Source: Flammulina velutipes (taxonomy: Eukaryota > Basidiomycota > Agaricomycetes > Agaricales > Physalacriaceae). From it: DNA of 64,000 nucleotides. Of the stretch, positions 35,508 to 48,783 are shown one piece after another (positions within the stretch are counted from its first letter, which is position 1; the number at the start of each line of letters is the position of its first letter). Where the stretch lies: contig CM022368.1 in NCBI GenBank assembly GCA_011800155.1, positions 1,922,001 through 1,986,000 on the forward strand, in the 5' to 3' direction. The notes below the pieces were generated by a model, which did not search any database, was not told the origin of the DNA, and worked only from the letters and a program-made list of their open reading frames with translations. The position numbers and the translations under genes are program-made.

Positions 35508-38137
35508 ATGGCGCAACCTGGTCAGGATGCGAAATTCTTTCAGAGAGGAAAGATTGAGGTAAAACCCGACAATTGCCTTCGGAAACCCAACCGACCTGTC
35601 TACTATAGGAATTCAGAGCCGAACTTCATGCTGCAGAGAGCAAGGACAACAAGAAATATCAGAAACGCAAGACAGTGCTCAAGAAGATTGTAGCCAACAT
35701 TACTATGGGCAATGACAGTGCGTCCTGCCCTCTCCTGTGAATAGGCAATAGCTCACCGACAGTCAGTGTCACCACTATTTCCAGATGTCGTTCAATGTCT
35801 GGGAACCCCGTTACTAGAGATCAAGAAGAGTAAGTATTCCATAGTTTGGATACTGCTTCCTTCATCGCCGACGTTTCAACAGTGGTTTATCTTTTTCTCG
35901 TTAGTTACGGTCGATCCAAACCAGACCAGATACACCTCGTTATCCCCAATTTCCTACAAGTAGGTTCTACTTGAAATTTTCAACCGTCTACGAATAATTT
36001 CTCTTAGGATTGCAATGACAGGAATCCGCTCATACGCGCACTCGCCATCCGGACCATGTCGTACATCCCCATACCCGTCGTAACGGACGCACTCTCCGAC
36101 AACCTCAGGCACTGTCTAAAAGACAAAGATCCATATGTCCGCAAAACAGCTGCCATCTGCGTCGCGAAGCTCTACGCGGCGGACCCTCGAAGAGCGGAGA
36201 AGGGAGGCTTCGTCGAAATGCTACGCGATCTCATGCTCGATACCAATGCTACTGTTGTCGCCAATGCTGTCGCCGCCTTGTCGGAAATTGGAGACAGGCA
36301 AGATGGTGTCATCTTTAAATTGAATTTGGCCACGGCCAATAAATTATTAGCGGCATTGGGTGAAAGTTCGGAGTACGTGTTGAGGTCCTCTCGACGACGG
36401 TCACCCTTGCTAATTCTATGTCCGATAGATGGGGTCAGATCTACATCCTTGACTCGCTACTACGATATGTACCAGAACGTCATGCGGACGCCGAACTACT
36501 AGGAGAACGCATCATAATTCAACTTCAACACGCCAACTCTGCCGTTGTCCTCACCACTATCAAGGCGCTGCTCTATTTTATGAACTACATGGAAAACCGG
36601 CAGTTGATCGATCATATCTGTAAAAAGATGGGTCCTCCTCTAGGCAAGTACATTTCATTCTCTTGGAAAGAGCCTGACTCATCCCCACCCAGTGACACTA
36701 TTATCATCTGGTCCTGAGGTCCAATACGTGGCATTGCGTAACATCCTACTCATTATTCAACGAAGACCAAGCGTACTAAAGAACGATGTCCGGGTCTTCT
36801 TTTGCAAGTACAACGACCCAATATATGTCAAGTTGGCGAAGCTGGAGATCATGTACCGTCTCGCACGAGCAGAGAACGCTAACGAAGTACTCAACGAACT
36901 CCAAGAGTGCGTACTAATTTTGGCCGCTCGCGTACATCTTCTGATCACATAGATAGATACGCGTCGGAGGTTGATATCGACTTTGTCAGGAAGGCCGTGA
37001 GATCAATAGGTCGGCTTGCTATCAAGGTCGAAGCGGCTGCGGACAATTGCATCAAGGCATTACTGGAACTCATCGACACTAAAGTCACGTACGTCGTCCA
37101 GGAAGCGGTCATAGTCATCAAGGATATCTTCCGACGCTATCCCGGAAAGTATGAGGGCATCATACCCACTCTTTGCGAGAATCTTGACCTCTTGGACGAG
37201 CCGGAGGCGAAGTCTGCGATGGTTTGGACAATAGGACAATTTGCAAATATCATTGATAATGCTGACGAGCTGCTGGACGATCTATGTTATGCTTTCACCG
37301 ACGAAAGTGTCGAGGTAAATACAGGCATCATGTCATTCCAGTCCTACTAACAGATTTATTTAGGTTCAAATGGCCCTCTTGACTGCTGTTGTCAAACTAT
37401 TCGCGTACAAAAGTAGCGAGGACAAAGTGAAGGAACTCGTTCACAAAGTCTTGAAGTTGGTGACAGAAGACATCGATAACCCCGACCTAAGAGATCGTGG
37501 GTTCATGTACTGGCGAATGCTTGCCGTGAACCCAGCCGCTGCCGGTGAAATCGTGCTTTCGGAGAAGCCTGCAATTACAACTGACTCTGACCGAATGGAT
37601 CGTGGCGCGCTGGATCAACTTTTGCTGCACACTGGTACACTGGGAAGCATCTATCACAAAAACCCCGAAGTAATTGCCTCGCTCCCCTAATCCAGTGATT
37701 ACTAAACTCCCCTACAGACATTCATAAGGAATGCAGCAGGCAAAGCATTGAAGGACAGTCCTGCTCTGAATCAACACTCCAGGGCGGTGCTTGTTCCTCT
37801 TCAGCGCAGTCTTCCTGGTTCCGTCGCTATCTCCGTCGCAGGTCCTGGACCTCGAGAATCACATACAGAGGAGAAGGATCATCTTCCTGCTCCAGCCCTA
37901 CCAAGCAAGAACGCCTCGGAAGACGACACTGGTCTCATTTCACAGGCGGACGACAATAGTCAAGATGGTATCATTGACGACGACGACGACGACGAACCCA
38001 AGGGAACGTCGAACCCCAATGATCCATACTCGAATCTTGACGGGGCATTCTCGACCTATCTATCAGACCAACCGCGGCCGATGGGTGCGGGAAATCAACC
38101 TGGTGGTCGGGGAGAGGTGGATGACCTTTTATTCTGA
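35508..38137 (+). CDS. APL2: Beta-adaptin, large subunit of the AP-1 clathrin adaptor
   Basis: Trunk subunit of the clathrin adaptor acting at trans-Golgi and endosomes. It starts [20 protein letters not shown] after MAQPGQ; the first acceptor is at ACTATAG before GAATTC, which keeps EEFRAEL intact. Arm repeats follow: [100 protein letters not shown] and [20 protein letters not shown]. After the trunk an acidic hinge ([12 protein letters not shown]) ends in [10 protein letters not shown] at 38137, so there is no appendage (ear) domain. This is usual for fungal AP-1/AP-2 beta chains of about 700-730 residues. About eleven introns. AP-1 rather than AP-2 is a guess from overall similarity. Confidence 0.93.
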
Positions 38138-38206
38138 CGTGCATTGGATGATTGGCTTCGTACAGAAACTTCACTTATCACGACTGAATCACATTTCGTA
38201 TACTGT

Positions 38207-39199
38207 CTATGATCCCCGCTTTGGGATGCAAGGAATTATAGTGCTACACCAAACATCAACACCATAGTCGGGGCTAGAGCCAAAAGACGCACCTCGCCTA
38301 AACCATACATGCGTCGATGATAGCTTATTCTGAGGGCATTGGTTGCATGGATGTCATCTTTGTCAATCCCAGGCGGATTGTAGAAGACCACAGGCGGGAG
38401 ACTACCTTGAATCACGTGTATTGGGACGTTGAAGGCTTTGCAAAGCGCTTGGATTTCTGGTTCGCCACCCCAGATTCCAGTATCTCGAACCGACATGCAG
38501 TATTGTTCAAAATCCTGCTGGCTCATCATCCCAGATTCGTTTGCGCCTGCCGAATCTTCCCCTCCAATGGATGGAAGGAATGGTATGAAGTCGTCGGGAT
38601 GCTGGTACATATATGTGGACGCGACACTTCGGATGGCGGCGTAGGTTGCGTCTGCAGGTGCTATAATACGGTGAACTGCGAGCTGATCTGCTATAGCAGA
38701 GAACAGACAATGTCCGTCTGGATCGATCTAAATAGACAAATCAGGAGAGAACTACATGATTTTATTGGGACAAACTTCGTGTATTTCCACGCCGAGCAAG
38801 TTGCACGTCTTTGAGATAGATGCATGTTCCTCCGTGGCCTCTCTTGCGAGGCGTTCGGTGGCTATTGGGTCATCTGGAGAGTAGGTACTCGTTATTGCTG
38901 CGGCCTTTCTCGCCTACGTCGTGTCAGCATGTGTCAATATAGTTGTATATGGGGCTCACTTGTCGTTCTTTGAACTTGTCTTTGGCTCTTTTTATAGGCT
39001 TCGCATCAAGCTCCTCAGTTTTGTGAATTTCCTGGATAACTGCTGCTGATTCGGCTTGCACAGTCTCATCGCGAGAATCCAGTTGCGCTAAAAGCTCATC
39101 CATGAGCTCGTCGTCGTCTTGAGAAGGAGGGGCAGCGGTAGACGGATGACTTCTCGGTGAAAGCGCTTTTCTGACTTTTCCACGTTTGGAGCCAGCCAT
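38207..39199 (-). CDS. OTU-domain cysteine deubiquitinase (OTUD6/Otu2-like)
   Basis: Ovarian-tumour-type deubiquitinase. The ATG at 39197-39199 starts MAGSKRGKVRKALSPRSHPS. A charged helical N-terminus (ELMDELLAQLDSRDETVQAE; IKRAKDKFKERQARKAAAI) matches the coiled region of OTUD6 proteins that binds ribosomes. The catalytic core reads IDPDGHCLFSAIADQLA with the Asp/Cys pair, then GGEPEIQALCKAFNVPIHVI and the His motif EHYNSLHPKAG, where the last exon is joined by an intron at GLGE. It stops at 38207-38209. The order and length (about 290 residues) fit Otu2/OTUD6B. It converges with APL2 (70 bp) and shares a 129-bp divergent promoter with the aldo/keto reductase. Confidence 0.92.
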
Positions 39200-39328
39200 G
39201 ATGGCCAGAGCGCTGGAGTTCAGATCGTGTTTAGACTTGAGATCTTATCTTATCATTCCGGCTCAATACGCCGGTCAGGTCAGATCTCGAGGGCAGTCTG
39301 CTGAGCGCTCTCTCGTCTGTCTATCATC
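39200..39328. promoter_or_regulatory. Shared divergent promoter, OTU / aldo-keto reductase
   Basis: 129 bp between the two start codons; a TATCTTATC sequence is present near 39243-39251. Shared regulation is possible but not shown. Confidence 0.5.
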
Positions 39329-40778
<1,450 letters not shown>

Positions 40779-40938
40779 ATTATGGTAGTGTATGTTCATA
40801 CCGGCCCGTTTGATACCGAGATTTGCGCAAGTTTGCACCGCCACCACGATAATCGTAGTTCGAATCAACCAATCAACTTGCTACAAGTCCTTCAACGAGT
40901 CAATCGATAGACTCGTGTCGCGAAACGTCTCTTCAATC

Positions 40939-43654
40939 ATGTCCCGACAATCAATGGCTGTGGAGCTCGAAAACGAGCTATCGAACCTCCTCCTCCAAGT
41001 CCGTGCATCAGATTCACGAGTATCATGGCACCAGATTGGCATTGTGGCTCACGATATTGCCAATATGCTGAGAACGAAGGATGAGCACTGTTAGTTCGCC
41101 GACTGGTCGTTACTCATGTTACTGAATTATCGATAGTCGATATACACACCGCCTTAGGAAAGACCAGTCTCCCGTTGACGTTAACTACACTCTTTGGACT
41201 ATCTCTTCATGGTAACACTATTCCCGACGATGGATACACAAATCCTACACTCGAACTACTGAGAGTGGGCGCTAATATGTGTATGGATCATGGTGCGACT
41301 TTTACAGCTCTTACGATCACGGAATGCTGAACGCCTTCTGGTCAGATGGAAACCGTGGTGCTCTCCTCGAAGCGGGATTCCCTCAAGCGATTGTCTCTGT
41401 ACTTGAAGGATATGCAGAGCTAGTCCCTTCCCCCGTTCAGCGCCAACCACTCCCTCTTTCAATTGCCCATCTGAAAGTCATTCGTACAGCAATCGGAGTT
41501 TTACTCAATGCATGTGTTGGGTTCGGTATGTATCTCTCGCTCAAAAATTTCCACAGCATTGAGTTGCTTGGACTAGATGCTGTTAAATTTCGCCTCCTTT
41601 CCGTCGAGGCAGTGTTGACCATCCTCAAATTGTCAACTTCCATATATCCTCCGGGTTCTTGGCAGTACTACACCCTCAAAGATGAAGAGAGTCCGGAATC
41701 TATCCATGAATCTTGGACTTTGAGAAGTGGCCTTTCAAACTGGGCCTGGAGAACCACCACCGAGCTTCGAGATGTTAGTGATGAATGTACGTACGTCAGC
41801 ACATCATGTTTCTATTGGTTTTGACATATCTTTACAGCACTTCAGAAGATGAGCCCTACAGTTCTCTCTGTCCTGACCCCAACTTTGGCTGCTTTCACAC
41901 CATTCCAAGCAAACTCCAACCCCATTGATGCCATAGCGCCCGAGTCCGATTTGTACCATAACCTCATCAGAGCCGATTTTGACGCTTTGGATGAGACGTC
42001 CTCCTTGATTGAATCCTTGTCTCTCGATGTAGAAGACATTCGTTACTCCCTTGCTCGAGGTTTCCAGAACCCAGATGAACACGACGGCGTCCCATGTCTC
42101 CAGTCTATTCTCGATTTTATCGAAAGCGGGAATTACCCGTCATCTTGGCGCCTATGTTCAACTCTGGCCGACGGAGAGCTCCAGCAAATGGAAAAATCCT
42201 TTGGTATCTGCAAAGCCGCTTTGGTCAAATCGGTAGTTGAAGTGGCAGGCGAGGAGATAAACGAAGAGGTGCTATGGGATGAATCCGTTGCCGAAAAACC
42301 TGGCGGCGAGTTTGTCTTCAGGATGGTGAAGTGGATAAAGGATTTTGTAGCCGCAGGGGATACGAACGGGCCGGAATCTCTACCTCGAGATGATCTAGTA
42401 ATTTGCGCTAGCTTATCGCTGGGAAATCTTGCTAGGAGAGGTAAACAATTATAGCGCCCATATCGTCTCAAATGCTAACTCAATTTCAGAAAAGCATGCC
42501 AAGCTGCTACTTTCTCCTCCCCACACAATAGCACCTGTGTTAATGTCCCCATATGTGCTTGGTCCGTCAGTGGACATCAAGCTCAAGCATGGTGTTATAG
42601 GGCTTCTGAAGCATATGTCTCAATCTTCGCCCTCAGCGACTATCCATGACTTGCTCTTGAAAGCAGACGTCATACGCCATATCTCCCAGAGCGGCGTCTG
42701 GGACGAGAAAGCGGATAACATGGCCGAAGTTGTCCAGCTTAGTGCGATTGGTGTTGTAAAGCATATGTGTGGCGCAAACGGTACGTGACCTTCGATCGCC
42801 ATGCTGGATGGCTATTGACATTTCTTGGTAGTCGAAAATACACTTACTCTGGTGCTTCCTCAATCCGATACTTCAGTAACCGTCCTTTCACAGATTATGT
42901 CTCTTGTTCAACGAACAGAGTCAATATCAATCAAGAGCGAAGGGACACGGGTGTTAGTGAATGCCATAAAGACCTTATGGTCCAGCGCCATTCCTGCGAC
43001 CCCGTCTACCCCTGACGACGAAGGTCTTTCGCAGCAAAAGCAAAAGCAGAAGCAGGCAATCCGTTTGTTGCTAACACAGGATTGTGCGACTGCTTTGGCT
43101 CTACTTGTTGCACGAAGTGGAAAATATCCTCTTCTGGTCAACGAGGGTATTGTTGCCCTAAGTCTTATGAGCACTCAACGAGCGGGCGGTAAGTGTATTC
43201 TGTATTGCAGCTCTCGCCGTGGGCGCTCAAACATTTATCTGTAGCCCCATTGGTCTTGAAAGCGCTTCAAGTGCCTGTGACGGGTGCAGCTTCTTCGAGT
43301 GCTCTGGAATCTTCGGCACCCTCATCCTCTCTGAGCTCGCCTACCGTTGCGACACCCTCGTCGAGCCGCAGCCAATTGCCCATTCCCGAGACGGCAACGG
43401 ACATGATAGTCGGCGTGCTCCGAAATGTCGACAATCCAGCGAACTTCCAAGTCGAAGTGCGTATCAACGCGTGTTCCTTGCTCTTGCAGTTGGCGAAACA
43501 AAAATCAGGAGAGGACATGAAGAAACTGAAGCGCAGAATTCAACCAGTTCTTGAACAACTTGTAGAGGATTTACAAGACGGCGTCGTAGAAGGTAACTAT
43601 GGACTTCTACTTGCCGCAGGGAAGGAGGTTTTAAAGACTTGGGGTTCAACTTGA
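40939..43654 (+). CDS. Armadillo-repeat protein, Rap1GDS1/SmgGDS-like
   Basis: Likely guanine-nucleotide dissociation stimulator/chaperone for prenylated small GTPases. It starts MSRQSMAVELENELSNLLLQ at 40939 (an in-frame ATG exists at 40792). Helical repeats fill the product: RGALLEAGFPQAIVSVLEGY, PLSIAHLKVIRTAIGVLLNA, LVICASLSLGNLARREKHAK, KLKHGVIGLLKHMSQSSPSA, VQLSAIGVVKHMCGANVEN and VLVNAIKTLWSSAIPATPST. It ends AAGKEVLKTWGST at 43654, about 700 residues. The SLGNLAR and GLLKH segments resemble SmgGDS repeats, but armadillo proteins are repetitive and I saw no unique motif. A Gln/Lys run (QQKQKQKQ) and a Ser-rich insert occur in the last third. Seven to nine introns. Direction and boundaries are secure; the name is moderate. 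Confidence 0.8.
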
Positions 43655-43799
43655 GGACTGTATGTATGTTGGCTGTACACGTGTAAGTAACTTCAATGGA
43701 TAAACTCCTTTGGGGGACGGATTTCACCGGGCCTCGGTAGTCTCAGAAGCCGGCGTTCAGTAGATTTGAAGCCGAAATATATCGTCCTTGCTTTTGACG

Positions 43800-45132
43800 A
43801 TGAGCACAGTGATTGTCGACATCTCGCAAGGCATTGCGACTATAATCCTCAATAGACCGAACAGTCTAAACGCGATAACTCCAGCTGGTAAGACGGATCG
43901 AGCCTCGCGCACGTACGCAAGTTGACTTTACCAGATTATGATGCATTTGCTAATGCGTTGAGGGACATTGACCAAAGGCGCGATGTTATCGTAACCATAT
44001 GGCAAGGTATACATTGACGGTGATGCGTGAAACCTTCTGCTGATTACCCACAGCGACTGGGAAATGGTTCTGCGCGTGTGTAAATCCAATCACCATGAAG
44101 CACGTCTAGCTTACCCGTTACTACAGCGGAACCGACATTAAAGGGCTATCCAGATTTGATTCAGATAAACCAACGATTCGTGAGGCATTCTCTCGGATTG
44201 TTTCTCAATCATCTACCGATTGCGGACATGCGGTACGTGCGGCGTAACACACATAATAACAAGGCGGACTCATTGACAACGCGCGTGCAGCTTTACTCGC
44301 ACTCGAAAATACTCATCGCTGCTCTGAATGGCCCTGTCATGGGTAAGTAGCGGCCTCGAAAACCGAATAAATCATCCAACCTTTGTTCGATCATCAATAG
44401 GCATTGCAGCAGGTATGTTATTGTAAATGTTTATTCTAGCTTGGGAATGATGATATCCTTTTAACAGCGTTTCTGGGATATTTTGATATCATCTATTGTC
44501 TTCCTACCACCTGGCTCTCTGTGCCGTTCTCGTTTTTGGGTACGACGCCACGCTATCGATTGTTTGGATGATACTAAGGTCAAAATCTGCAGGTCTCATA
44601 GCCGAGGGTGGTTCTAGCGCAACATTCATAAACCGCTGTGAGCACCGTATACTTCTTGTCTCATCAGAATTTCACATAGAAGCAGTGGGTGTCGCGAAAG
44701 CAAACGAAGTTCTATTATGGGGCAAGAAGCAGTCCGCGGAAGAACTTTATCGGTGTGGCTTCGTCAAGTAGGTCAATCATGTATCAAGCCTCCAATCTTT
44801 GTCGCTCATTGTTGTTGGTCTATGATAGTGAGATCTTCCCATCATCGACGGAGGAAGATTTCCATCAAGCTGTTAGGCTGCGCGTTTTAGAAGATATGGA
44901 TGGTTTAGATCCGACTGCGCTGCTAACTTCTAAGAGCCTATTGCGAAGTGCGATCAACGAGAGAAATAATCCGGATGCTGTAAACCTTCGGGAGACCTAT
45001 GGTGAGTGACGTCGATGATTTGAGCGTGAGAATACTGGATGTTGCATAGCTCAAGCGGAACGGTTCGCTAGTGGGGTACCCCTCGAACGCTTTTCAAAAA
45101 TAGCCAGGAAGGAGATTAAGCACAAGCTATAA
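43800..45132 (+). CDS. Enoyl-CoA hydratase/isomerase, probably peroxisomal
   Basis: Crotonase-fold enzyme of fatty-acid beta-oxidation (Eci/Pba-like). It starts MSTVIVDISQGIATIILNRP at 43800, then NSLNAITPADYDAFANALRD. The oxyanion-hole segments are ATGKWFCAGTDIKG and LIAALNGPVMGIAAAFLGYF, the latter requiring the 12-nt exon 44401-44412. VPFSFLGLIAEGGSSATFIN and NEVLLWGKKQSAEELYRCGF follow. The C-terminus ends EIKHKL, and HKL is a plausible type 1 peroxisomal targeting signal. The usual catalytic acid position is in the GGSSATF region; which Glu acts cannot be settled by eye. Eight or more introns in 1.3 kb. It sits 145 bp after the armadillo gene. Confidence 0.9.
44401..44412 (+). other. 12-nt microexon of the enoyl-CoA hydratase gene
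   Basis: GCATTGCAGCAG lies between GT-AG introns 44342-44400 and 44413-44469. It supplies Gly-Ile-Ala-Ala to give GPVMGIAAAFLGYFD, the conserved oxyanion-hole helix of the crotonase family. Confidence 0.85.
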
Positions 45133-45561
45133 CTCATCGTAACGTATATCCACCTCGGCGTTGATGCCACCTCTATATGAATCTGAGTTCTGGTATTTGG
45201 CTGGTGCTACTCGCCTTCATGCAGCCTGGTGCTGCTACTCGGTAAGTTCTGGTGCTGATGTGTATCCCGTGATGCTCTTGGCGGCTCTTGGCCCCCATTG
45301 AATTCGTTCAAAACTGTTTGATAACTGGAGGAAAACCTCACGGGATGGTAGAACTCCATGGGCATCAACCCATGCAGCCGCATGATGAACTCCCCTTTGG
45401 CTTGGCAGTTGCCTTCATTTTCATCCTTATCCCCTCTTATCCTGGTCCGCACGCATGGGGCTTCCTGGAACTTCATCATGCTTCTTGTGCCTAATCTTGA
45501 AACAACCCGCGCCTATATAAACATGGACCATCCGCTTCACTGATCTTGCCTTCCTGCAAGA
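45133..45561. other. Intergenic region and promoter of the amino-acid permease
   Basis: About 430 bp without a supported gene. CTATATAAA-type TATA box at 45514-45521, 41 bp before the permease ATG. A six-codon frame right after the TATA box starts too close to it to be a real upstream frame. Confidence 0.5.
45514..45521 (+). promoter_or_regulatory. TATA box of the amino-acid permease gene
   Basis: TATATAAA 41-48 bp upstream of the ATG at 45562, at a position suitable for a core promoter with a very short 5' leader. Confidence 0.6.
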
Positions 45562-47883
45562 ATGGATCCCGACCTCGAGAAGAAGACCAGCTCGGCACCT
45601 TCTGTTGCATCGGTCAATGATGTCAATAATGGATTCTACGACGAGGACTTACGCGAGCCTCCCGCAGAGGAGACTCTTCATCGTGGTCTTAAAGCGCGAC
45701 AGATTTCTATGATTGCGGTGCGCAGTTCCAACGCTTTGATTTTATCTCATCCTCATTTTTGGCACTAGCTTGGTGGCGCTGTAGGAACCGGTCTCATCAT
45801 CGGGTAAGCAGAAATTTTCGTTTTTTTTATATCTCTTAACCGACCCATTAGATCCGGGACAGCGCTCAGGCGAGGTGGTCCATTGGGTATCCTTTTGGGA
45901 TATTCTTTTATTGGGTTTGTGTGCTACATGGTCATGGTTTCGTTGGGAGAGATGGCATCCTATCTCCCACACAAAAAAGGTTTCTCTGGATACGCCACAC
46001 GCTTTGTTGATCCGGCGGTCGGGTTTGCGCTCGGCTACAACTACCTCTTGAAATATGTACGTCTTCTTCATTCAGCGACTTTTCGGTTGATACGGAGCCA
46101 CTTTTAGCTAATAGTCACACCCAATAATATCAATGCTGCGGGAGTAGTCGTTCAATACTGGACACAGAGCGTTCACATTGCGATCTGGATGTGTGAGTGA
46201 CATCATTTATTGTGCTATCGCGTGCTGAAGAAAAATTCAGCCATTTTCATTGCTGCCAGTAAGCAGACGTCACTACATATTCTCGCTCCAACTAAGTGTT
46301 ATCTCTAGTCTTCATTGTCAATCTGCTTGGCGTGCGGGTGTTCGGTGAGCTGGAGTTTTGGTTATCGAGTATCAAAGGTGAGTCGTGTAATAGCGACATT
46401 CCTTATCGTACTGACCCTAGATAAGTTATTGCACTGGTTGGATTGATACTCATGGGCATCATCATTGACCTTGGTGCGTGTTCTGGGCAACTCAGGTCCA
46501 AGACTTTCTCTTACGGGCTTTAGGTGGCAATCCTATGAAGGACCGGATTGGATTCCGTTACTGGCGTGCACCGAATGGCCCCATGGGGCATTACCTACTC
46601 GACCAGGTCCATAACGAACATCTGTCCATTTTCCTGGGATTCTGGAGCGTTTTAACAAATGCTCTTTTCGCCTTCATGGGCACGGAGCTTATCGGTGTAA
46701 GTCATCCCTGATGTGACATCTTATTGCTCTAGAAGCTCATTCTGTCCTAGGTCACTGTCGGAGAGGTCCGTATCGCTTGATGTTTTGCTGTTCATTTCGC
46801 TCATCACTGGACATAGGCCGAAAACCCTAGGAAGAACATTCCCAAGGCCATCCGTCGAACATTCTGGCGTATCCTTATTTTCTACGTCGGAGGAGTATTT
46901 GTGATCGGTCTTATTGTTCCCAGCACAGACGACTCACTTTTCGTCGCCACAAAGTCGAAAGCTGGAGGTAAGAAATCTCCTGATAATTGGTATTCATGCT
47001 CAACACTCCTTTTTCAGCTGCTGCATCTCCTTTCGTCGTCGGTAAGCAATGTCTCATGTATATAGTTCCTCAGTCAACTCATCAATTCGTTCAGCTACGA
47101 CGCTTGTCGGTATCAGGACTCTCAACCACGTCATCAATGGTGCAATCATGGTATTCGTATTGAGTGCCGCAAACTCAGATCTGTACATCGGCTCACGCAC
47201 TCTCTACGCGCTCGCAGCGGAGGGCAAAGCACCGAAAATTTTCTTGCGCGTTAACCGTATGGGTGTTCCTTACCCTGCGCTAATTTTGTGCACTGCATTC
47301 TGCGGGCTCGTCTACCTCAACGTGTCGTCCTCCAGCTCTAAAGGTATCATTATTCAAGTATGATGAGCTGTCAACTAATTTATAACATCATAGTCTTCAC
47401 ATGGTTCGTTAACTTGGTCTCGACGTTCGGTGCCATTACCTGGATGTGCATCGTCTGGTCCCATCTGTACGTCCCTGCCCCAATGCATGCAACGTCTGAT
47501 GCTTACACCCATCTAGTCAATTCATGAAAGCCTTGAAAGTTCAGGGGATATCTCGCGACAGCTTACCGTACAAAGCGCCGTTCCAACCCTACGGAAGTTA
47601 CTTCGCACTCATCGTCACTGGCGTCATCACTTTCTTCAAAGGCTTCGACACTTTTATGCCCTTCACGACAGACACCTTCATTACTTCATATATCGCGATA
47701 CCAACCTTCTTCGTGCTGTGGGCGGTGTACAAGATCAAGTTCAAGACCAGGATCATCGATCCCCAGCATATTGATCTGACTACCGGACTGGATACCATTG
47801 ATGAAGAGGAAAAGAGGTACCTAGCTGGGCAGGCGGCGTTAGGCCCTCGTACAAGGTGGCAGAAGTTATGGGATGCCCTGTGA
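45562..47883 (+). CDS. Amino-acid permease, YAT family (APC superfamily)
   Basis: Plasma-membrane proton-coupled amino-acid transporter with twelve predicted helices. It starts MDPDLEKKTSSAPSVASVND, a charged cytosolic tail. The first helix carries the APC motif GGAVGTGLIIGSGTALRRGG, then GFSGYATRFVDPAVGFALGY, NAAGVVVQYW, FIVNLLGVRVFGELEFWLSS, IKVIALVGLILMGIIIDLGG, FMGTELIGVTVGEAENPRKN, ATTLVGIRTLNHVINGAIMV, SAANSDLYIGSRTLYALAAE and GKAPKIFLRVNRMGVPYPAL. It ends RTRWQKLWDAL at 47883. The gene has about thirteen introns and contains tiny exons of 18, 15 and 24 nt (46241-46258, 46751-46765, 47018-47041). Substrate range cannot be read from sequence. Its folding in the ER would need the SHR3 chaperone, whose gene lies at 56.9 kb. 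Confidence 0.96.
46751..46765 (+). other. 15-nt microexon of the amino-acid permease
   Basis: GTCACTGTCGGAGAG between two GT-AG introns encodes V-T-V-G-E, completing the conserved ELIGVTVGEAENPRKN of fungal amino-acid permeases. Confidence 0.88.
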
Positions 47884-47980
47884 TAGATGGAGTAGACGTG
47901 CTATCCCGATGTATTACGATATTATATATGTTCGCTTTCGAGCAACTGAATCGACCAATGGTTCTCAAAACTGTGCACTA

Positions 47981-48624
47981 CTAAACAATGCCTCTGTCCT
48001 TCCTCCATGCAACTATCCAATCCACGATCCTAGCTACATTGGCCTCCAAATCTTCCATAGTATCACTGTTCAGTTCAACGACTATTTCTGACGAGTACGA
48101 AGATCGCGCTTCGTCGAGGACAACCTGCATAATTTCTGCCTCGTTATTCTCTTGAATTTTCTTGAGTGGATAAGCTCTGAAGGGGCAGTTCAAAATCATC
48201 AAGGCAGATCGGACTATAATTGCTTACCGTTTTTCGAGGCGTTCCCAAAGTTTGGTGTGATGGCATCTGAGCACAACGACCAAATCTGCCCAGCGCTCCG
48301 GGAAAGCTTCGCAGGTGTGCCAATCCAGAATTAGCCCACCCTCCGCGGTGAGTGGTTCGAGTTCGTCTAAGAGCTATTTACTAGCGAGTTTAAACAGAAT
48401 GCCAGTACACATAACCCAAAACATACCTTGTCTTCATCGACTGTATAACTTTGCCATTCTTCATCGTATTCCTCGTATAGTCCGCGTTCCTTCACAAATT
48501 CGCTGACATTGATATGTTGTAACGGGATTGGGGACTCATTAGCAAGAATCTGTGCGTGCGTCGATTTTCCTGTCCCAGGAGTGCCAGTAATAACAATAAC
48601 AGGCGATTTCCTTTCGTTAGACAT
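47981..48624 (-). CDS. FAP7: Adenylate kinase 6 / Fap7 ribosome-assembly ATPase
   Basis: Nuclear adenylate kinase/ATPase required for 18S rRNA site D cleavage and 40S maturation with Rps14. It starts MSNERKSPVIVITGTPGTGK at 48624, with the Walker A GTPGTGKST. Family segments follow: LQHINVSEFVKERGLYEEYD, VDEDKLLDELEPLTAEGGLI, LDWHTCEAFPERWADLVVVL, RCHHTKLWERLEKR, AYPLKKIQENNEAEIMQVVL and ELNSDTMEDLEANVARIVDW. It ends WRKDRGIV at 47981. The length (about 185 residues) is normal. Two introns. It converges with the permease gene 97 bp away. Identification is secure. Confidence 0.95.
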
Positions 48625-48783
48625 GGGCGAGTGATCGATGTAATTTTCAAGGCTGGACGGAGTTGACCTAAAAGGGCAGTCTAATCACACGTGATGCTGA
48701 TTCAACAGTTCAACTTCTTTGAAGTTGAAGTTGTTATTCGACGGGCGCAATGAAGACCACAAGTTGACTGTGAACTACGTATT

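Noticed and set aside
45523..45543. Six-codon upstream open frame before the amino-acid permease
   Set aside because: It begins two bases after the TATA box, so it should lie upstream of the transcription start.
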